Below are positions 28,412 to 37,381 of a stretch of 64,000 nt of DNA, in pieces. The position numbers were made by a program, and so were the translations under genes. The stretch spans positions 62,001 through 126,000 of the forward strand of contig NZ_JACJTT010000001.1 of NCBI RefSeq assembly GCF_014698825.1. The letters are read 5' to 3'. Source of the stretch: Richelia sinica FACHB-800 (GTDB lineage: Bacteria > Cyanobacteriota > Cyanobacteriia > Cyanobacteriales > Nostocaceae). Below the pieces are notes generated by a model. The model ran no database searches. It had not been told where the DNA came from and was given only the letters and a program-made list of their open reading frames with translations. The stretch's first letter is position 1. Each line of letters opens with the position of its first letter.

Positions 28412-29689
28412 TTATTCATCCTCGCTAGTGTCAAAGTTATCTTCCTCTAATTCTAATTCTTCTTGCATTTCATCCTCTATTTCCTCCAAATCATTGTCAT
28501 CATCCTCCGGTTGATATTTAGCTCGTGCAGCAGCAAATTTAGCATCCTCTGCGGCATGATCGTATTTAGCTTTATCTTTAATGTCGATTTTCCAACCAGT
28601 GAGGCGAGCAGCTAAGCGGACGTTTTGACCTTCTTTACCAATCGCCAAACTCAGTTGGTCTTCCGCAACTAAGACGTGGGTTTGTCGGGTTTCAGGGTCC
28701 ATAAGACGCACTTCATCAACCCGTGCTGGACTCAAAGCATTAGCAATATATGTTGCTGGATCTGGAGACCAGCGAATTACATCTATTTTCTCCCCACGTA
28801 ACTCGTTGACTACCACCTGAATTCGTGAACCTCTAGCACCAATACAAGCGCCAACAGGATCTACATCACGATCTAGGGTATCTACTGCAATTTTAGTCCG
28901 AGGGCCTACGTAGCGAGAAGGGGGATTTGCTTCCCGTGCCACAGCAACAATTCGCACTACTTCATCTTCAATTTCTGGGACTTCGTTCGCAAAAAGATAA
29001 ACTACAAGTCCTGCATCAGCGCGAGACACCATTAATTGGGGTCCCCGTTGTTGACCTTGGGAAACTTTTTTCAGATAGACCTTAAATGTGGCATTAGCTC
29101 GATAATTATCGTTGGGTAGCTGCTCCCGTTTTGGTAATTCTGCTTCTACTTCTGGTTGGCCAAAACCGCTACTCACTGCCAAAATTACTGATTGACGCTC
29201 AAATCTCAAAACTCTAGCTTGTAATACCGTACTTTCTAGGTCTTGGAACTCTTCTTGCACCATTTGGCGTTGTTGATCTCGCAGCTTTTGAGCTAATACC
29301 TGTTTGGTTTGCATCGCTGCCATACGACCAAATTCACCTTGGTCTGGGGTGACATCAAGCACGACAGAATCACCTAATTGTGCTTCTGGTGCTACTTGTT
29401 GAACTTCTTCTAAAGAAATTTGATGATCGTTATTACTAACTTCTTCAACAATTGTTTTAGTAGAAAGAACGCGGAATCCTTCACTATCAATATCTAGTTC
29501 TACTTCAAAATTATCAAAATAGTCTTCATCAAATTGTTTTCGTTCTAAATTTTGGGCGCGACGATAACGTTCATAACCTTTGAGTAGGGCTTCTCTGATA
29601 GCTGACTGTACTGCTAGACGTGGTAAATTGCGTTCACGACTAATATTTTCAATTAAATCTTTTAAACCAGGTAAACTAACCATTGACAT
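28412..29689 (-). CDS. nusA: Transcription termination/antitermination factor NusA
   Basis: NusA binds RNA polymerase and nascent RNA and affects pausing, intrinsic termination and antitermination. The 425-residue protein has the N-terminal polymerase-binding domain (LPGLKDLIENISRERNLP, about 4-125), an S1 domain (about 135-205) and two KH domains (about 210-345, with GARGSRIQVVVNELRGEKIDV and EGQNVRLAARLTGWKIDI). The very acidic tail (about 375-425) is rich in Glu/Asp. The ORF runs back to TTG 29719, but ATG 29689 has GGAG 7 nt upstream and gives the family N-terminus. It follows rimP after a 296-bp gap. Confidence 0.97.
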   Translation of the reverse strand: MSMVSLPGLKDLIENISRERNLPRLAVQSAIREALLKGYERYRRAQNLERKQFDEDYFDNFEVELDIDSEGFRVLSTKTIVEEVSNNDHQISLEEVQQVAPEAQLGDSVVLDVTPDQGEFGRMAAMQTKQVLAQKLRDQQRQMVQEEFQDLESTVLQARVLRFERQSVILAVSSGFGQPEVEAELPKREQLPNDNYRANATFKVYLKKVSQGQQRGPQLMVSRADAGLVVYLFANEVPEIEDEVVRIVAVAREANPPSRYVGPRTKIAVDTLDRDVDPVGACIGARGSRIQVVVNELRGEKIDVIRWSPDPATYIANALSPARVDEVRLMDPETRQTHVLVAEDQLSLAIGKEGQNVRLAARLTGWKIDIKDKAKYDHAAEDAKFAAARAKYQPEDDDNDLEEIEDEMQEELELEEDNFDTSEDE

Positions 29690-29985
29690 AAGCAATCTCC
29701 TTAACTTTGATGTAAGCACCCAAGCAAATTTTCGATGTTAAGTTTTGATTTTAAGTTTGGGATTTTTGATTTTTCTTGCCTGAGTATGGGTTACTTGCTA
29801 AATACACTCCAATTGACGATATCTGTTCCTGGGGAAACCTACGGAAAACTTAACGATCAAAAGATTGTTATTTTCAGTTTTTGGGATGTTGGGGATGGTA
29901 GACCTAGTCCACCATGTTGTCCGAGTGTTTAACACCCACTACCCAATCGCAAATCCAAAATCTAAAATCTAAAATTTAAAATCAA

Positions 29986-30447
29986 TCAGCGGCGCTCATC
30001 CAGTTGCACCCTAGTAATTTGGGTGCGGGGAATTTCAACTACACGACCTTTTTGATTTAAGTAAACAGCTGTTTCATCTCGACGAACCAATTGTCCAATC
30101 CACTCTTGTTGTCCTTCGTAGGGTGGGGAGGTGGAAATAAGGACAGGAAAACCTTTAAAGGAAATAAATTCCCTATCAGTGGTAATTTGTCGAGAAATTC
30201 CAGGACTGGATATTTCTAAGACATAAGCATCTGGAATGATCTCTGCCGCATCTAAGGAGGCTTCCAAGGCACGGCTCATCCGCTCACAATCATCCAGACC
30301 TGTGTCCTGTATGGGATTACGGATATCTACCCGCAAAACCGGCGGACGTTGGTTTGTGTGAAAAACTGCACCAACAACTTCTAAACCAAGTTCTGCTGCT
30401 ACTGGTGTTGCTAATTCAAGAATTTGCGGGACTAAAGGATGAGTCAT
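29986..30447 (-). CDS. rimP: Ribosome maturation factor RimP
   Basis: RimP helps assemble the 30S subunit. The protein has the two-domain RimP form: the N-terminal domain with [20 protein letters not shown] and [35 protein letters not shown], and a C-terminal Sm-like barrel ([35 protein letters not shown]). The open frame continues to 30570, but the ATG at 30447 gives 153 residues, the family length; the extension would run through the terminator hairpin at 30461-30487. It heads the nusA-ylxR-infB gene set and is probably controlled by that hairpin. Confidence 0.95.
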   Translation of the reverse strand: MTHPLVPQILELATPVAAELGLEVVGAVFHTNQRPPVLRVDIRNPIQDTGLDDCERMSRALEASLDAAEIIPDAYVLEISSPGISRQITTDREFISFKGFPVLISTSPPYEGQQEWIGQLVRRDETAVYLNQKGRVVEIPRTQITRVQLDERR

Positions 30448-30460
30448 GCGAGAATTCAAT

Positions 30461-30487
30461 AAAAAAAGTGGGCAACTACCCACTTCC
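30461..30487 (-). terminator. Intrinsic terminator/attenuator in the rimP leader
   Basis: On the minus strand, a 7-bp stem AAGTGGG/CCCACTT with a 6-nt loop is followed by seven T residues, 14 bp before the rimP ATG. Its position inside the leader, not after a gene, points to attenuation of the operon. A second palindrome CGAACCGA-GA-TCGGTTCG (about 30523-30540) lies upstream and may be part of an alternative fold. Confidence 0.65.
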
Positions 30488-30595
30488 TGCGATAAGGATA
30501 TCTTCCAAGAAGTATTGTGACGAACCGAGATCGGTTCGCCCCTAACATGAGTGTAGCGTATTTCTTTCAATAAACAAGAAGGAGGGAGAAGGGAA

Positions 30596-30709
30596 GGAGT
30601 TCAGAAGTTCAGAAGTTCAGAAGTTCAGAAGCTACAGAAGTTCAGGAGTTCTAGAAGTTCAGAAGTTCAGGAGTTACAGAAGTTCAGGAGTTACAGAAGT
30701 TGCAGAAGT
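30596..30709. repeat. Short tandem repeat, 9-nt unit (GTTCAGAAG)
   Basis: About twelve head-to-tail units of GTTCAGAAG and close variants (GTTCAGGAG, GTTACAGAAG, GTTGCAGAAG) span roughly 110 bp between rimP and the next minus-strand gene. This is a cyanobacterial short-tandemly-repeated-repetitive (STRR)-type array. No gene overlaps it. Confidence 0.85.
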
Positions 30710-30865
30710 ATGGGTGATCCCTACGGCACGATGCGCGAACAAGCATGGTTACTGGTGAGGAATACTCACCCATTTGGGAAAAAATGGGATAGCTTATACC
30801 TGAAACTCTAATGAAATCATATCCTTGCCCGTTTTTTATTGTTAATTTTTAATTGGTATTTTTTT

Positions 30866-32317
30866 CTATGCTCTGTTACCTTTGCTCATTAGTGAGGTGC
30901 TGTTATTAACTACTGTTTTCATGCTTCCTTGGGTTCGCATTTGTCTGGTTTGTTCAATAATTTGGTCGATATCTTCTTGGGATAGTCGTTGAATGTAATT
31001 AATCTTCACTTCTTCGAGGAAGTCGCTTAGTAAACTTTGAATCTCTCCTAGCACATGCTGTTTCTGAATTTCTGAACTGAGGGTAGATGACAATTTGTCT
31101 ATGAGTTGACGAGAAAGTTGGTTTGCTACAGGGTCATTGGTGGCGCTGACTACAGCTTTGTAGAGGTTGGTGATAATTTGGGTAGCGAGTTGGTCACTGA
31201 TTTGTGTTTGTGCTTGACTTATTCCTGGCAACATATGGAGGTTGCGATAACCAGGAACCTGCTGGAAGGCTGTGTTGATGTTGTGGCGCAAAATAGCAAT
31301 AATTTCTGGTTGGATTTTGGGTAGAACTTGATGAAAGACGGTTTGGAGTAAAAGATTAGCGATCGCTTCTACTTCATTGACGTTATTAATATCTATATAG
31401 GGTCTGACGTTTTCTGGCTGTAACAACCAGCGTGTAATCTCTCCTCGCTGAATTGATCCCTGTATTTGATTAATTACCCTTACCACTACAATTTCGGTAA
31501 TTTCTTCCGCGAAATTGGCAACTATACCTTGATGAATCTGTTTTCTGATAACGCTTAAATCCAATATCTGGGCTTTATCTAACCTGATAACTACAGGCAA
31601 TACCCGCAACCAGCGCCAATAGGGGATCAATAAAAAGAGGTCGTACCACCGCCATAAAACCGCTTCTAACCAACTCAAATTTCGATATCGACGCTTTAAA
31701 TAAACAGTCCTGCCTAAAAATTCCAAAGCAAACAAGCAGACAAATGGTAAGTCAATTAGCCAGAATTTATCTAAAAATTCTCCGTTTTCCCCTATTTGCC
31801 GATGGTAATTGATGGCGATTAATGGCTGAATCTGTTGATTAAAAAAGTTAATTTCTTGTTTCCAACCATTTTTAGATAAATATTCTTGACTCCAAAAAAT
31901 TGCAAAGGCACGTTTTGCAGATTCTTGTTTAAGATGATCTCTCATCCGATTTTTAATTTTTTCTAGCGTTCCGGTTTTGCCTGCTACTGCAAAAGGGTTG
32001 CTATTAATCATCTCCGTACTCAGGCGGTTGAGTTCCTCTAATTGGGTTTTGACCTGAGGAGAATTTAAGCCAGTTTGACTGACTTGTTCTTCTAAGGCTG
32101 CTACTGCTGCTAAATATTGTGTAGTATCACGATTAGGTTCTATACCTTTGATGTCATCATAAATTTGAGTAATCTGAGGAAGTCTGCGCCAGTAAAAATC
32201 GCGCCAGGGCACATAACTCAAATCAAATACTACTAAACCTAAGTTCACACTGGCGACGACTGCCATTAACCTTTCAAACCAAAGGTTACGCCGTTTAGAG
32301 GTTTGAGGATTAATCAT
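30866..32317 (-). CDS. Conserved hypothetical multipass membrane protein, 483 aa
   Basis: The N-terminus holds one hydrophobic helix (about residues 17-35), then a long soluble helical region (about 45-185). A second membrane part follows (about 188-255), with FWLIDLPFVCLFALEFLGRT and a helix in which Arg/Trp alternate (WYDLFLLIPYWRWLRVLPVVIRL). That pair looks like the S3-S4 part of a voltage-sensor-type domain, though no pore helix with a selectivity filter is seen. The C-terminal half (about 265-483) is cytoplasmic and helical. I cannot assign a family name. Confidence 0.65.
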   Translation of the reverse strand: MINPQTSKRRNLWFERLMAVVASVNLGLVVFDLSYVPWRDFYWRRLPQITQIYDDIKGIEPNRDTTQYLAAVAALEEQVSQTGLNSPQVKTQLEELNRLSTEMINSNPFAVAGKTGTLEKIKNRMRDHLKQESAKRAFAIFWSQEYLSKNGWKQEINFFNQQIQPLIAINYHRQIGENGEFLDKFWLIDLPFVCLFALEFLGRTVYLKRRYRNLSWLEAVLWRWYDLFLLIPYWRWLRVLPVVIRLDKAQILDLSVIRKQIHQGIVANFAEEITEIVVVRVINQIQGSIQRGEITRWLLQPENVRPYIDINNVNEVEAIANLLLQTVFHQVLPKIQPEIIAILRHNINTAFQQVPGYRNLHMLPGISQAQTQISDQLATQIITNLYKAVVSATNDPVANQLSRQLIDKLSSTLSSEIQKQHVLGEIQSLLSDFLEEVKINYIQRLSQEDIDQIIEQTRQMRTQGSMKTVVNNSTSLMSKGNRA

Positions 32318-32574
32318 TGCTGGTTACTGATTATACTTACATTCACAATATTATTGAGCTTAAATTTAGAACTGAGTCTGATCAATAACACCGTTCATTT
32401 AAGAGCAGACTATGTAGAGCATATAAAACTTCTATTTGTTCATATTTTTTAATAATTTACTGGTATCTAATTAATCAAAATTTATAAATAAAATCAAAAA
32501 ACGATCTTAAAGAAACTTAAAATGCACCTGTTAGGCTCTCTACCATGCTGATTTAATCTCAAGGAGTTTTAAGA

Positions 32575-33327
32575 ATGTGGTGTGATTTTGGCAAATCAAG
32601 GGCAGCGGTTGCATTAACTTGCTTAGTTACTGCTAGTGTCGTTATTTCTGATACAGCTTTTGCAATTCGTCAACGTAACTATACTCCTGAAGAATTTCGT
32701 GCTGTGTTGAAAGGATTGGGTTATAACGTCAAAGTCACAAAAGGACCTTTAACTGACGAAGAAACAAAAAAGGCAATTACTGAATTTCAAAAAGGTTATA
32801 AATTAACTGTCGATGGTAAGGCAGGCCCCCAAACACAGGGGTTTGCAGCTAATATCGTTAAGATTTTGCAAGCTAATTTAAATGCGGTTTTAAAGCCAAA
32901 TTCTCTTCTACCTCGTGATCAATTTTATAGTTCTCGAACAGAGGAATTGGTGAAGGAGTATCAGAAAAAGCATCAATTGGAGGAAACTGGTATAGCTGAT
33001 CTCAAACTGCGTCAGAAGTTAGATGCAGAAGTTAAGCAAATCATTGGTCAACCTGCTGCTAAACCAACTCCTACACCTGCACCGACTGCTTCACCATCAC
33101 CTAAGCCGTCACCCAAACCTTCTCCCACGGCAAAACCAGCAGTTAAACCAACAGTCAAACCAACAGTCAAACCAACAGCAAAACCAACAGCAAAACCAAC
33201 TGTCAAACCAACAGCAAAACCAACAGCAAAACCAACTGTCAAACCTTCACCAACAGCTACACCAACAGCTACACCAACAGCTACACCAACGGCTACACCA
33301 ACAGCTACACCAACGGCTACACCTTAA
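32575..33327 (+). CDS. Exported peptidoglycan-binding protein with Pro-Thr repeat tail, 250 aa
   Basis: A signal peptide (about residues 10-32, ending DTAFA) is followed by two peptidoglycan-binding-1-like modules: about 35-85 ([40 protein letters not shown]) and about 88-155 ([25 protein letters not shown]). The last 85 residues are a low-complexity Pro/Thr/Lys/Ala tail encoded by 12-nt tandem repeats, first KPTV/KPTA then TATP. The tail could span the cell wall. A good Shine-Dalgarno (AAGGAG, about 32561-32566) precedes the ATG at 32575. The gene is monocistronic with a strong hairpin 150 bp downstream. Confidence 0.85.
   Translation: MWCDFGKSRAAVALTCLVTASVVISDTAFAIRQRNYTPEEFRAVLKGLGYNVKVTKGPLTDEETKKAITEFQKGYKLTVDGKAGPQTQGFAANIVKILQANLNAVLKPNSLLPRDQFYSSRTEELVKEYQKKHQLEETGIADLKLRQKLDAEVKQIIGQPAAKPTPTPAPTASPSPKPSPKPSPTAKPAVKPTVKPTVKPTAKPTAKPTVKPTAKPTAKPTVKPSPTATPTATPTATPTATPTATPTATP
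33143..33327 (+). repeat. 12-nt tandem repeats inside the peptidoglycan-binding gene
   Basis: The 3' end of the gene is built from CCAACAGTCAAA/CCAACAGCAAAA units (about nine) and then CCAACAGCTACA units (about six), encoding (K/T)PT(V/A) tetrapeptides. The near-identity of units makes length variation by slippage likely. Confidence 0.85.
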
Positions 33328-33478
33328 GCAGGGTCAAAAAGTTGATGATTAATTGTTCCCCAAAAAGATTTATTTGCATAAATGGCCAATAAAAATCTTT
33401 GATCTACAGGTTGATACATTGAGTCTGTATCAATGCAAAAACGAAATTCAAGACGCTGTTAATCAATCCCATACTATG

Positions 33479-33514
33479 AGGAAGGGGCTTCCATTAATTT
33501 GGAAGTCCCTTCCT
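33479..33514 (+). terminator. Perfect 14-bp hairpin, probable terminator
   Basis: AGGAAGGGGCTTCC pairs throughout (one G-U) with GGAAGTCCCTTCCT across an 8-nt loop, followed by ATTAATTT. It lies 150 bp after the peptidoglycan-binding gene. A smaller hairpin TTGATACA-N7-TGTATCAA at 33411-33433 precedes it. Confidence 0.6.
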
Positions 33515-33599
33515 ATTAATTTGAACTTTGGATTAAGCAAACAGTGAAATCATTCACTCATCTAAATTTTCTCTGTTTTTTTTGTCAAAGATGAAAATT

Positions 33600-33755
33600 T
33601 TAAAAAGCACCAATTGATATGCTGACAGTTACAAGTAACAACATAATCAACATAGTAAAGAAGATGGCAGAATAAGGCGCATGATTAATCTGATCAAGAT
33701 ATTGATTTCTTTTGCGATCTGCATCAGTTAATTCTGTAAATACCATGTTTTTCAT
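33600..33755 (-). CDS. Small membrane protein, 51 aa, unrecognised
   Basis: Translation from ATG 33755 gives a charged, helical N-terminus (ELTDADRKRNQYLDQINHAPY, residues 8-28). One strongly hydrophobic helix follows (about 30-50, IFFTMLIMLLLVTVSISIGAF) to the stop at 33600. GAGG lies about 11 nt before the ATG as a ribosome-binding site; a second ATG at codon 4 is possible. The layout, soluble head then one transmembrane segment, suits a small thylakoid or plasma-membrane subunit. I do not recognise a family, and it is not one of the small photosystem or cytochrome b6f subunits I know. It stands alone between the peptidoglycan-binding gene and the pentapeptide protein. Confidence 0.6.
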   Translation of the reverse strand: MKNMVFTELTDADRKRNQYLDQINHAPYSAIFFTMLIMLLLVTVSISIGAF

Positions 33756-34173
33756 GAGATTTATTTTCCTCTAGATTATTTAGCGATGAAAATTAATAGA
33801 CGCGATTTAAGATTTTAGAGTGGGAGATTGGGACTGTTTTGGTAGAAAAGGCAAAATATTAGATAATAGTAGCTTGATTATTAAGATAAACTAATGCCCA
33901 GACAATCCTTGAATACATCTAAAATCTCAACTTGAGCGACTGGTTGTTTGTATTAAACTCTAAACAAAATAGAAATGGATGTAAGTTATCAAAAGAGATG
34001 AAAAAATTTAATGATTTTAATCAATGGATAAATAAAGTAATTTTTACAACAAATTGATACGATTTATTATAAATAATCTGCTAAGTTATCTGCCCAGCAT
34101 TTGTTTGGGGTTTGTCAAATATCCGTTTTGCGTGATGTTTGACTTTACCCTGGTGAAGCACTAGTGATTAACC
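33756..34173. other. AT-rich intergenic region
   Basis: About 420 bp separate the divergent 51-aa gene and the pentapeptide-repeat gene. I see no gene, repeat or clear hairpin; it must carry both promoters. Confidence 0.4.
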
Positions 34174-35526
34174 ATGACTATTGAATCTAATTCCTACGAT
34201 TTACCAAAACCGGAACATAGAGTAGATGAAGACTTGGAACCGAATGATTTTGATGGAGGTTCTGGGAATCATGAACTAACTCCTGAAAATTTGGCAAGAA
34301 AACAAGCCTTAGCGGCTATTACTGCTTTACAATCTCCACAGCATACCAATGCTCTAAAACAGGCTCGTTCTGGGTTTCACATGGGCCAAAAGGTGGAGTT
34401 GGCAGTGAAGCCCAGGGCATTAATATTAACAGCGATCGCGATCGCTATGACTCTGCTGGGCATAATCATCAATAACTCATTCCTGGGGATCTTGGGCACC
34501 TTGGTGACATTGGGGTTATCAATAGCGATGCTTTCCCCTTGGTTGAAGGAAAAAATCAAAAAGTGGTTTTCACCTCAAGATAGAACTTTGTTCATTGCCT
34601 GGGTGGGGTTAATCATTGCAATTATTGGTATAGTAAGATTTACCAGTATAGGCGATCGCTTGCTGGCATTGGGGCGGAAAATCAACTGGGAAGCCTCTGG
34701 TACTCTGGCTGAATGGTTTGGAGCATTAGGACAAATCTTCATCGCCGTTATTGCTGTTTACGTTGCTTGGCGACAATATATTATTTCCAAAGACCTGACA
34801 ATTCAACAAAACCTGTTGACTGTCCAGCAAAATATTATTACCCAACAACAAACCATAGATTCCTATTTTCAAGGCATTTCTGATTTAGTCCTCGATGAAG
34901 AGGGACTATTAGAAGACTGGCCCCAGGAAAGAGCGATCGCTGAGGGGCGCACAGCTGCTATTTTGAGTAGTGTTGATGGTAGTGGTAAAGCCAAAATTCT
35001 CCGCTTTCTCTCCCGTTCCAAATTACTCTCACCTCTGAAACGGGATCTGCGCTTGGGAAGGGCAATTCTCAATGGTGTAGGTGGATATGCAGAAGACCGT
35101 TTAGATGGGGTCAGAGTGATTGACTTAGGAGTGATGTTAGCCGCAGCAGACTTATCAGGCACAGATTTACGCTGGACTGACTTAAGCGAAGCAAATCTTG
35201 TTCGTGCCAATTTAAGTGGTTGTGACCTAGTCAAGGCTAACCTGTCTCGCACCATCTTATTTGACGCAAATCTCAGCGGTGCAGATTTAAATAGTGTGCG
35301 CTTATTTTATGGGACATTGGAACAGGCTTCACCCCGCAGTCGCACAGCCGAACCCAACTATGAAACAGGTGAACACACAGGGGCAGTGGTAGAAAATGCC
35401 GATTTCACCAACGCACAGAGAATATCAGACTCTGCCCGTTACTATTGCTGTGCGTGGGGAGGAGAAAAAACTAGAGCCACCATGCCTGGTGGGTGTGAAG
35501 GTATTCCCAATAAATTGGGACGATGA
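34174..35526 (+). CDS. Pentapeptide-repeat membrane protein, 450 aa
   Basis: An N-terminal polar region (1-75) is followed by three to four hydrophobic helices (about 82-125, 143-165 and 183-205). A coiled-coil-like Gln-rich segment (about 208-235, QQNLLTVQQNIITQQQTIDSYF) comes next. A soluble domain leads to a C-terminal pentapeptide-repeat block (about 325-375) with the A(D/N)Lxx rhythm (ADLSGTDLRWTDLSEANLVRANL). The repeats fold into a right-handed quadrilateral helix used as a protein-binding surface. The C-terminus has two cysteine residues in the CCAWGG segment. The function is unknown; this membrane-coiled coil-pentapeptide layout recurs in cyanobacteria. Confidence 0.85.
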   Translation: MTIESNSYDLPKPEHRVDEDLEPNDFDGGSGNHELTPENLARKQALAAITALQSPQHTNALKQARSGFHMGQKVELAVKPRALILTAIAIAMTLLGIIINNSFLGILGTLVTLGLSIAMLSPWLKEKIKKWFSPQDRTLFIAWVGLIIAIIGIVRFTSIGDRLLALGRKINWEASGTLAEWFGALGQIFIAVIAVYVAWRQYIISKDLTIQQNLLTVQQNIITQQQTIDSYFQGISDLVLDEEGLLEDWPQERAIAEGRTAAILSSVDGSGKAKILRFLSRSKLLSPLKRDLRLGRAILNGVGGYAEDRLDGVRVIDLGVMLAAADLSGTDLRWTDLSEANLVRANLSGCDLVKANLSRTILFDANLSGADLNSVRLFYGTLEQASPRSRTAEPNYETGEHTGAVVENADFTNAQRISDSARYYCCAWGGEKTRATMPGGCEGIPNKLGR

Positions 35527-35588
35527 GGCAGTGGGGGAAGCAGGGGGAGAAAATTCTGACCCTACACCCTATCGCCTTTCCCTCTGTT

Positions 35589-36350
35589 TTACTCCCGAGT
35601 CAAGATTTCTACACCATCCTCAGTCACAGCTATAGTATGCTCAAATTGGGCTGATAATTTGCGATCGCGTGTTACTGCCGTCCAACCATCACTCAACATC
35701 TCAGCTTCCCAAGTACCTTCATTAATCATCGGCTCAATGGTAAATACCATACCGGCTCTCAGGCGTTTACCTTTGCCTCTTGTACCATAGTGGGGAATAT
35801 CCGGTGCTGTGTGGAAAATATTACTAATCCCATGCCCCACAAAATCCCGCACCACAGAGAAGCCGTGAGCCTCCGCATACTCTTGAATAGCTGCACCAAT
35901 ATCACCAATTCTAGCCCCTGGCTTGACTTCTGCTATTCCTAATTCCAGACACTTCTGGGTAACTTCCACTAATTTTTTTGCTGTGAGAGAGGGGTTACCA
36001 ACAATAAATGTTTTTGATGTATCCCCATGATAGCCATCGACAATTGGTGTGACATCAATGTTAATAATGTCACCATCTTTGAGAATTTGTTTACCATTGG
36101 GGATACCATGGCAAATTACTTCATTGACACTGGTACAAATCGATCTGGGAAAACCTTTATATCCTAAAGGGGCACTTTTTGCTCCTTGTGCTTGTGTCCA
36201 ACGTTCGGCTTCATCATTTAGTTCTAAGGTACTTACCCCTGGTTTCACCAAAGGTTCTAAATGTTTTAATAACTTTGCTGCCAAGTTCCCAGCCCGACGC
36301 ATTTTTTCTATTTCTCGTTGGGATAAAATAACTATTGGTTCTGTTTTCAT
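35589..36350 (-). CDS. map: Methionine aminopeptidase, type I
   Basis: The enzyme removes the initiator methionine from nascent proteins and needs two metal ions. The 253-residue length is usual for type I. The metal ligands are visible in order: Asp in IINIDVTPIVDGYHGDTSKTF (two aspartates), His in GHGISNIFHTAPDIPHYG, Glu in FTIEPM and Glu in QFEHTIAV. The substrate-side histidine is in CHGIP. The ATG at 36350 is the start. It follows the biliverdin reductase gene on the same strand with only 17 bp between them, so the two may share a transcript. Confidence 0.97.
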   Translation of the reverse strand: MKTEPIVILSQREIEKMRRAGNLAAKLLKHLEPLVKPGVSTLELNDEAERWTQAQGAKSAPLGYKGFPRSICTSVNEVICHGIPNGKQILKDGDIINIDVTPIVDGYHGDTSKTFIVGNPSLTAKKLVEVTQKCLELGIAEVKPGARIGDIGAAIQEYAEAHGFSVVRDFVGHGISNIFHTAPDIPHYGTRGKGKRLRAGMVFTIEPMINEGTWEAEMLSDGWTAVTRDRKLSAQFEHTIAVTEDGVEILTRE

Positions 36351-36367
36351 TGAATTTGATTTACTAC

Positions 36368-37381
36368 TTACTTAAAGAAATATATAGTTAATCCGCTGTT
36401 CGCAGCCCTTTTTGCTGCATCAGCAACTTTTAATGTATACAAACTTTCCTCTGGTGTGACATATAAAGGAGTACCATTAAACAGATGATCTAACACCATA
36501 GTTGTATCTTTTCCAAATAAACCCCGGCGACTACCAACTTCAATTGGTGTTTTCTTGTCTCCTTGTAACAGGATTCCCCCATCACCATCAAAAATTAACC
36601 CACCTTTTGTACCATGCACTTCAAATTTTCGTTCTGACTGCCATAAAGTTTCTCCTTTACCGTAAATAACTTGGGCCAACAATCCACTAGTAAAACATAA
36701 CTGGGCAATACACAAACAGCCTTGATAATATTCCGTTCCTTCTTCTTCCCAATAACGCTGGTGACAATTAACAGTAAAAACATCTCCAAATAAATCAGTC
36801 AGACGATGTAACCGAGAAATCGCGCCAATTAAAGGAAACCCGAACAGGTCATGGTGATAAGTCCATTTCCGCGGTGCAGGATGCTGGGAGTTGATGGTAC
36901 TGTAGCGAACATAAAATACATCACCAATTAAAGGTAAATTTTCTTTTAAAGCTTGATGTAAGCCGCCCAAAAGTTCTATATGTTCTACATGCAGTAGTTT
37001 TTTGTTGGTTTTGGCTAAGTCAATCAGTGACTGAGCTTCTTCTAAATCTATTGCTAGAGGGTACTCAACAACAACATGTTTTCCACTCATTAAAGCTGCG
37101 TGGGCGATTTTACCATGATCTCGATTCACTGTAGAAATCACCAGTAAATCAATATCATCTCTTGCTACCAGTTGTTGCCAGGAATTCATCCCCTCAATTG
37201 CGTATTCCTGAGCAAAAGTATTGGTCTTTTCTATTGTATGCCCAGCGATCGCTACTAAATGTGCCCGTGTATCTTGTTGCAATGCCTCTGCTCGGAGTTT
37301 AGCGGCATAACCAGTCCCAACTAAACCCACCCGCACACTTGTCGTTAGCAAAGGTGTCTCGGAATTATACATGTTCGTCAC
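36368..37381 (-). CDS. bvdR: Biliverdin reductase (Gfo/Idh/MocA fold)
   Basis: BvdR reduces biliverdin IX-alpha to bilirubin with NAD(P)H. The N-terminal Rossmann domain starts with VGLVGTGYAAKLRAEAL (about 18-34) and has EYPLA where ordinary Gfo/Idh enzymes have EKP. The block KLLHVEHIELLGGLHQAL through RYSTINSQHPAPRKWTYHH and FGFPL closely resembles the Synechocystis BvdR I remember, which is why I choose this over a generic oxidoreductase. At 337 residues it is the usual length. Biliverdin is the precursor of phycobilins, so the enzyme competes with bilin synthesis. It lies 17 bp upstream of map. Confidence 0.82.
   Translation of the reverse strand: MTNMYNSETPLLTTSVRVGLVGTGYAAKLRAEALQQDTRAHLVAIAGHTIEKTNTFAQEYAIEGMNSWQQLVARDDIDLLVISTVNRDHGKIAHAALMSGKHVVVEYPLAIDLEEAQSLIDLAKTNKKLLHVEHIELLGGLHQALKENLPLIGDVFYVRYSTINSQHPAPRKWTYHHDLFGFPLIGAISRLHRLTDLFGDVFTVNCHQRYWEEEGTEYYQGCLCIAQLCFTSGLLAQVIYGKGETLWQSERKFEVHGTKGGLIFDGDGGILLQGDKKTPIEVGSRRGLFGKDTTMVLDHLFNGTPLYVTPEESLYTLKVADAAKRAANSGLTIYFFK

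Noticed and set aside
30596-30709. Possible CRISPR array
   Set aside because: Units are contiguous 9-mers without spacers and no cas genes are near.
35396-35635. 79-codon frame across the pentapeptide gene end and map end
   Set aside because: Shadow of two recognised genes.
36368-37381. Generic Gfo/Idh/MocA sugar dehydrogenase call
   Set aside because: EYPLA and the KLLHVEHIELLGG...WTYHH block fit biliverdin reductase better.
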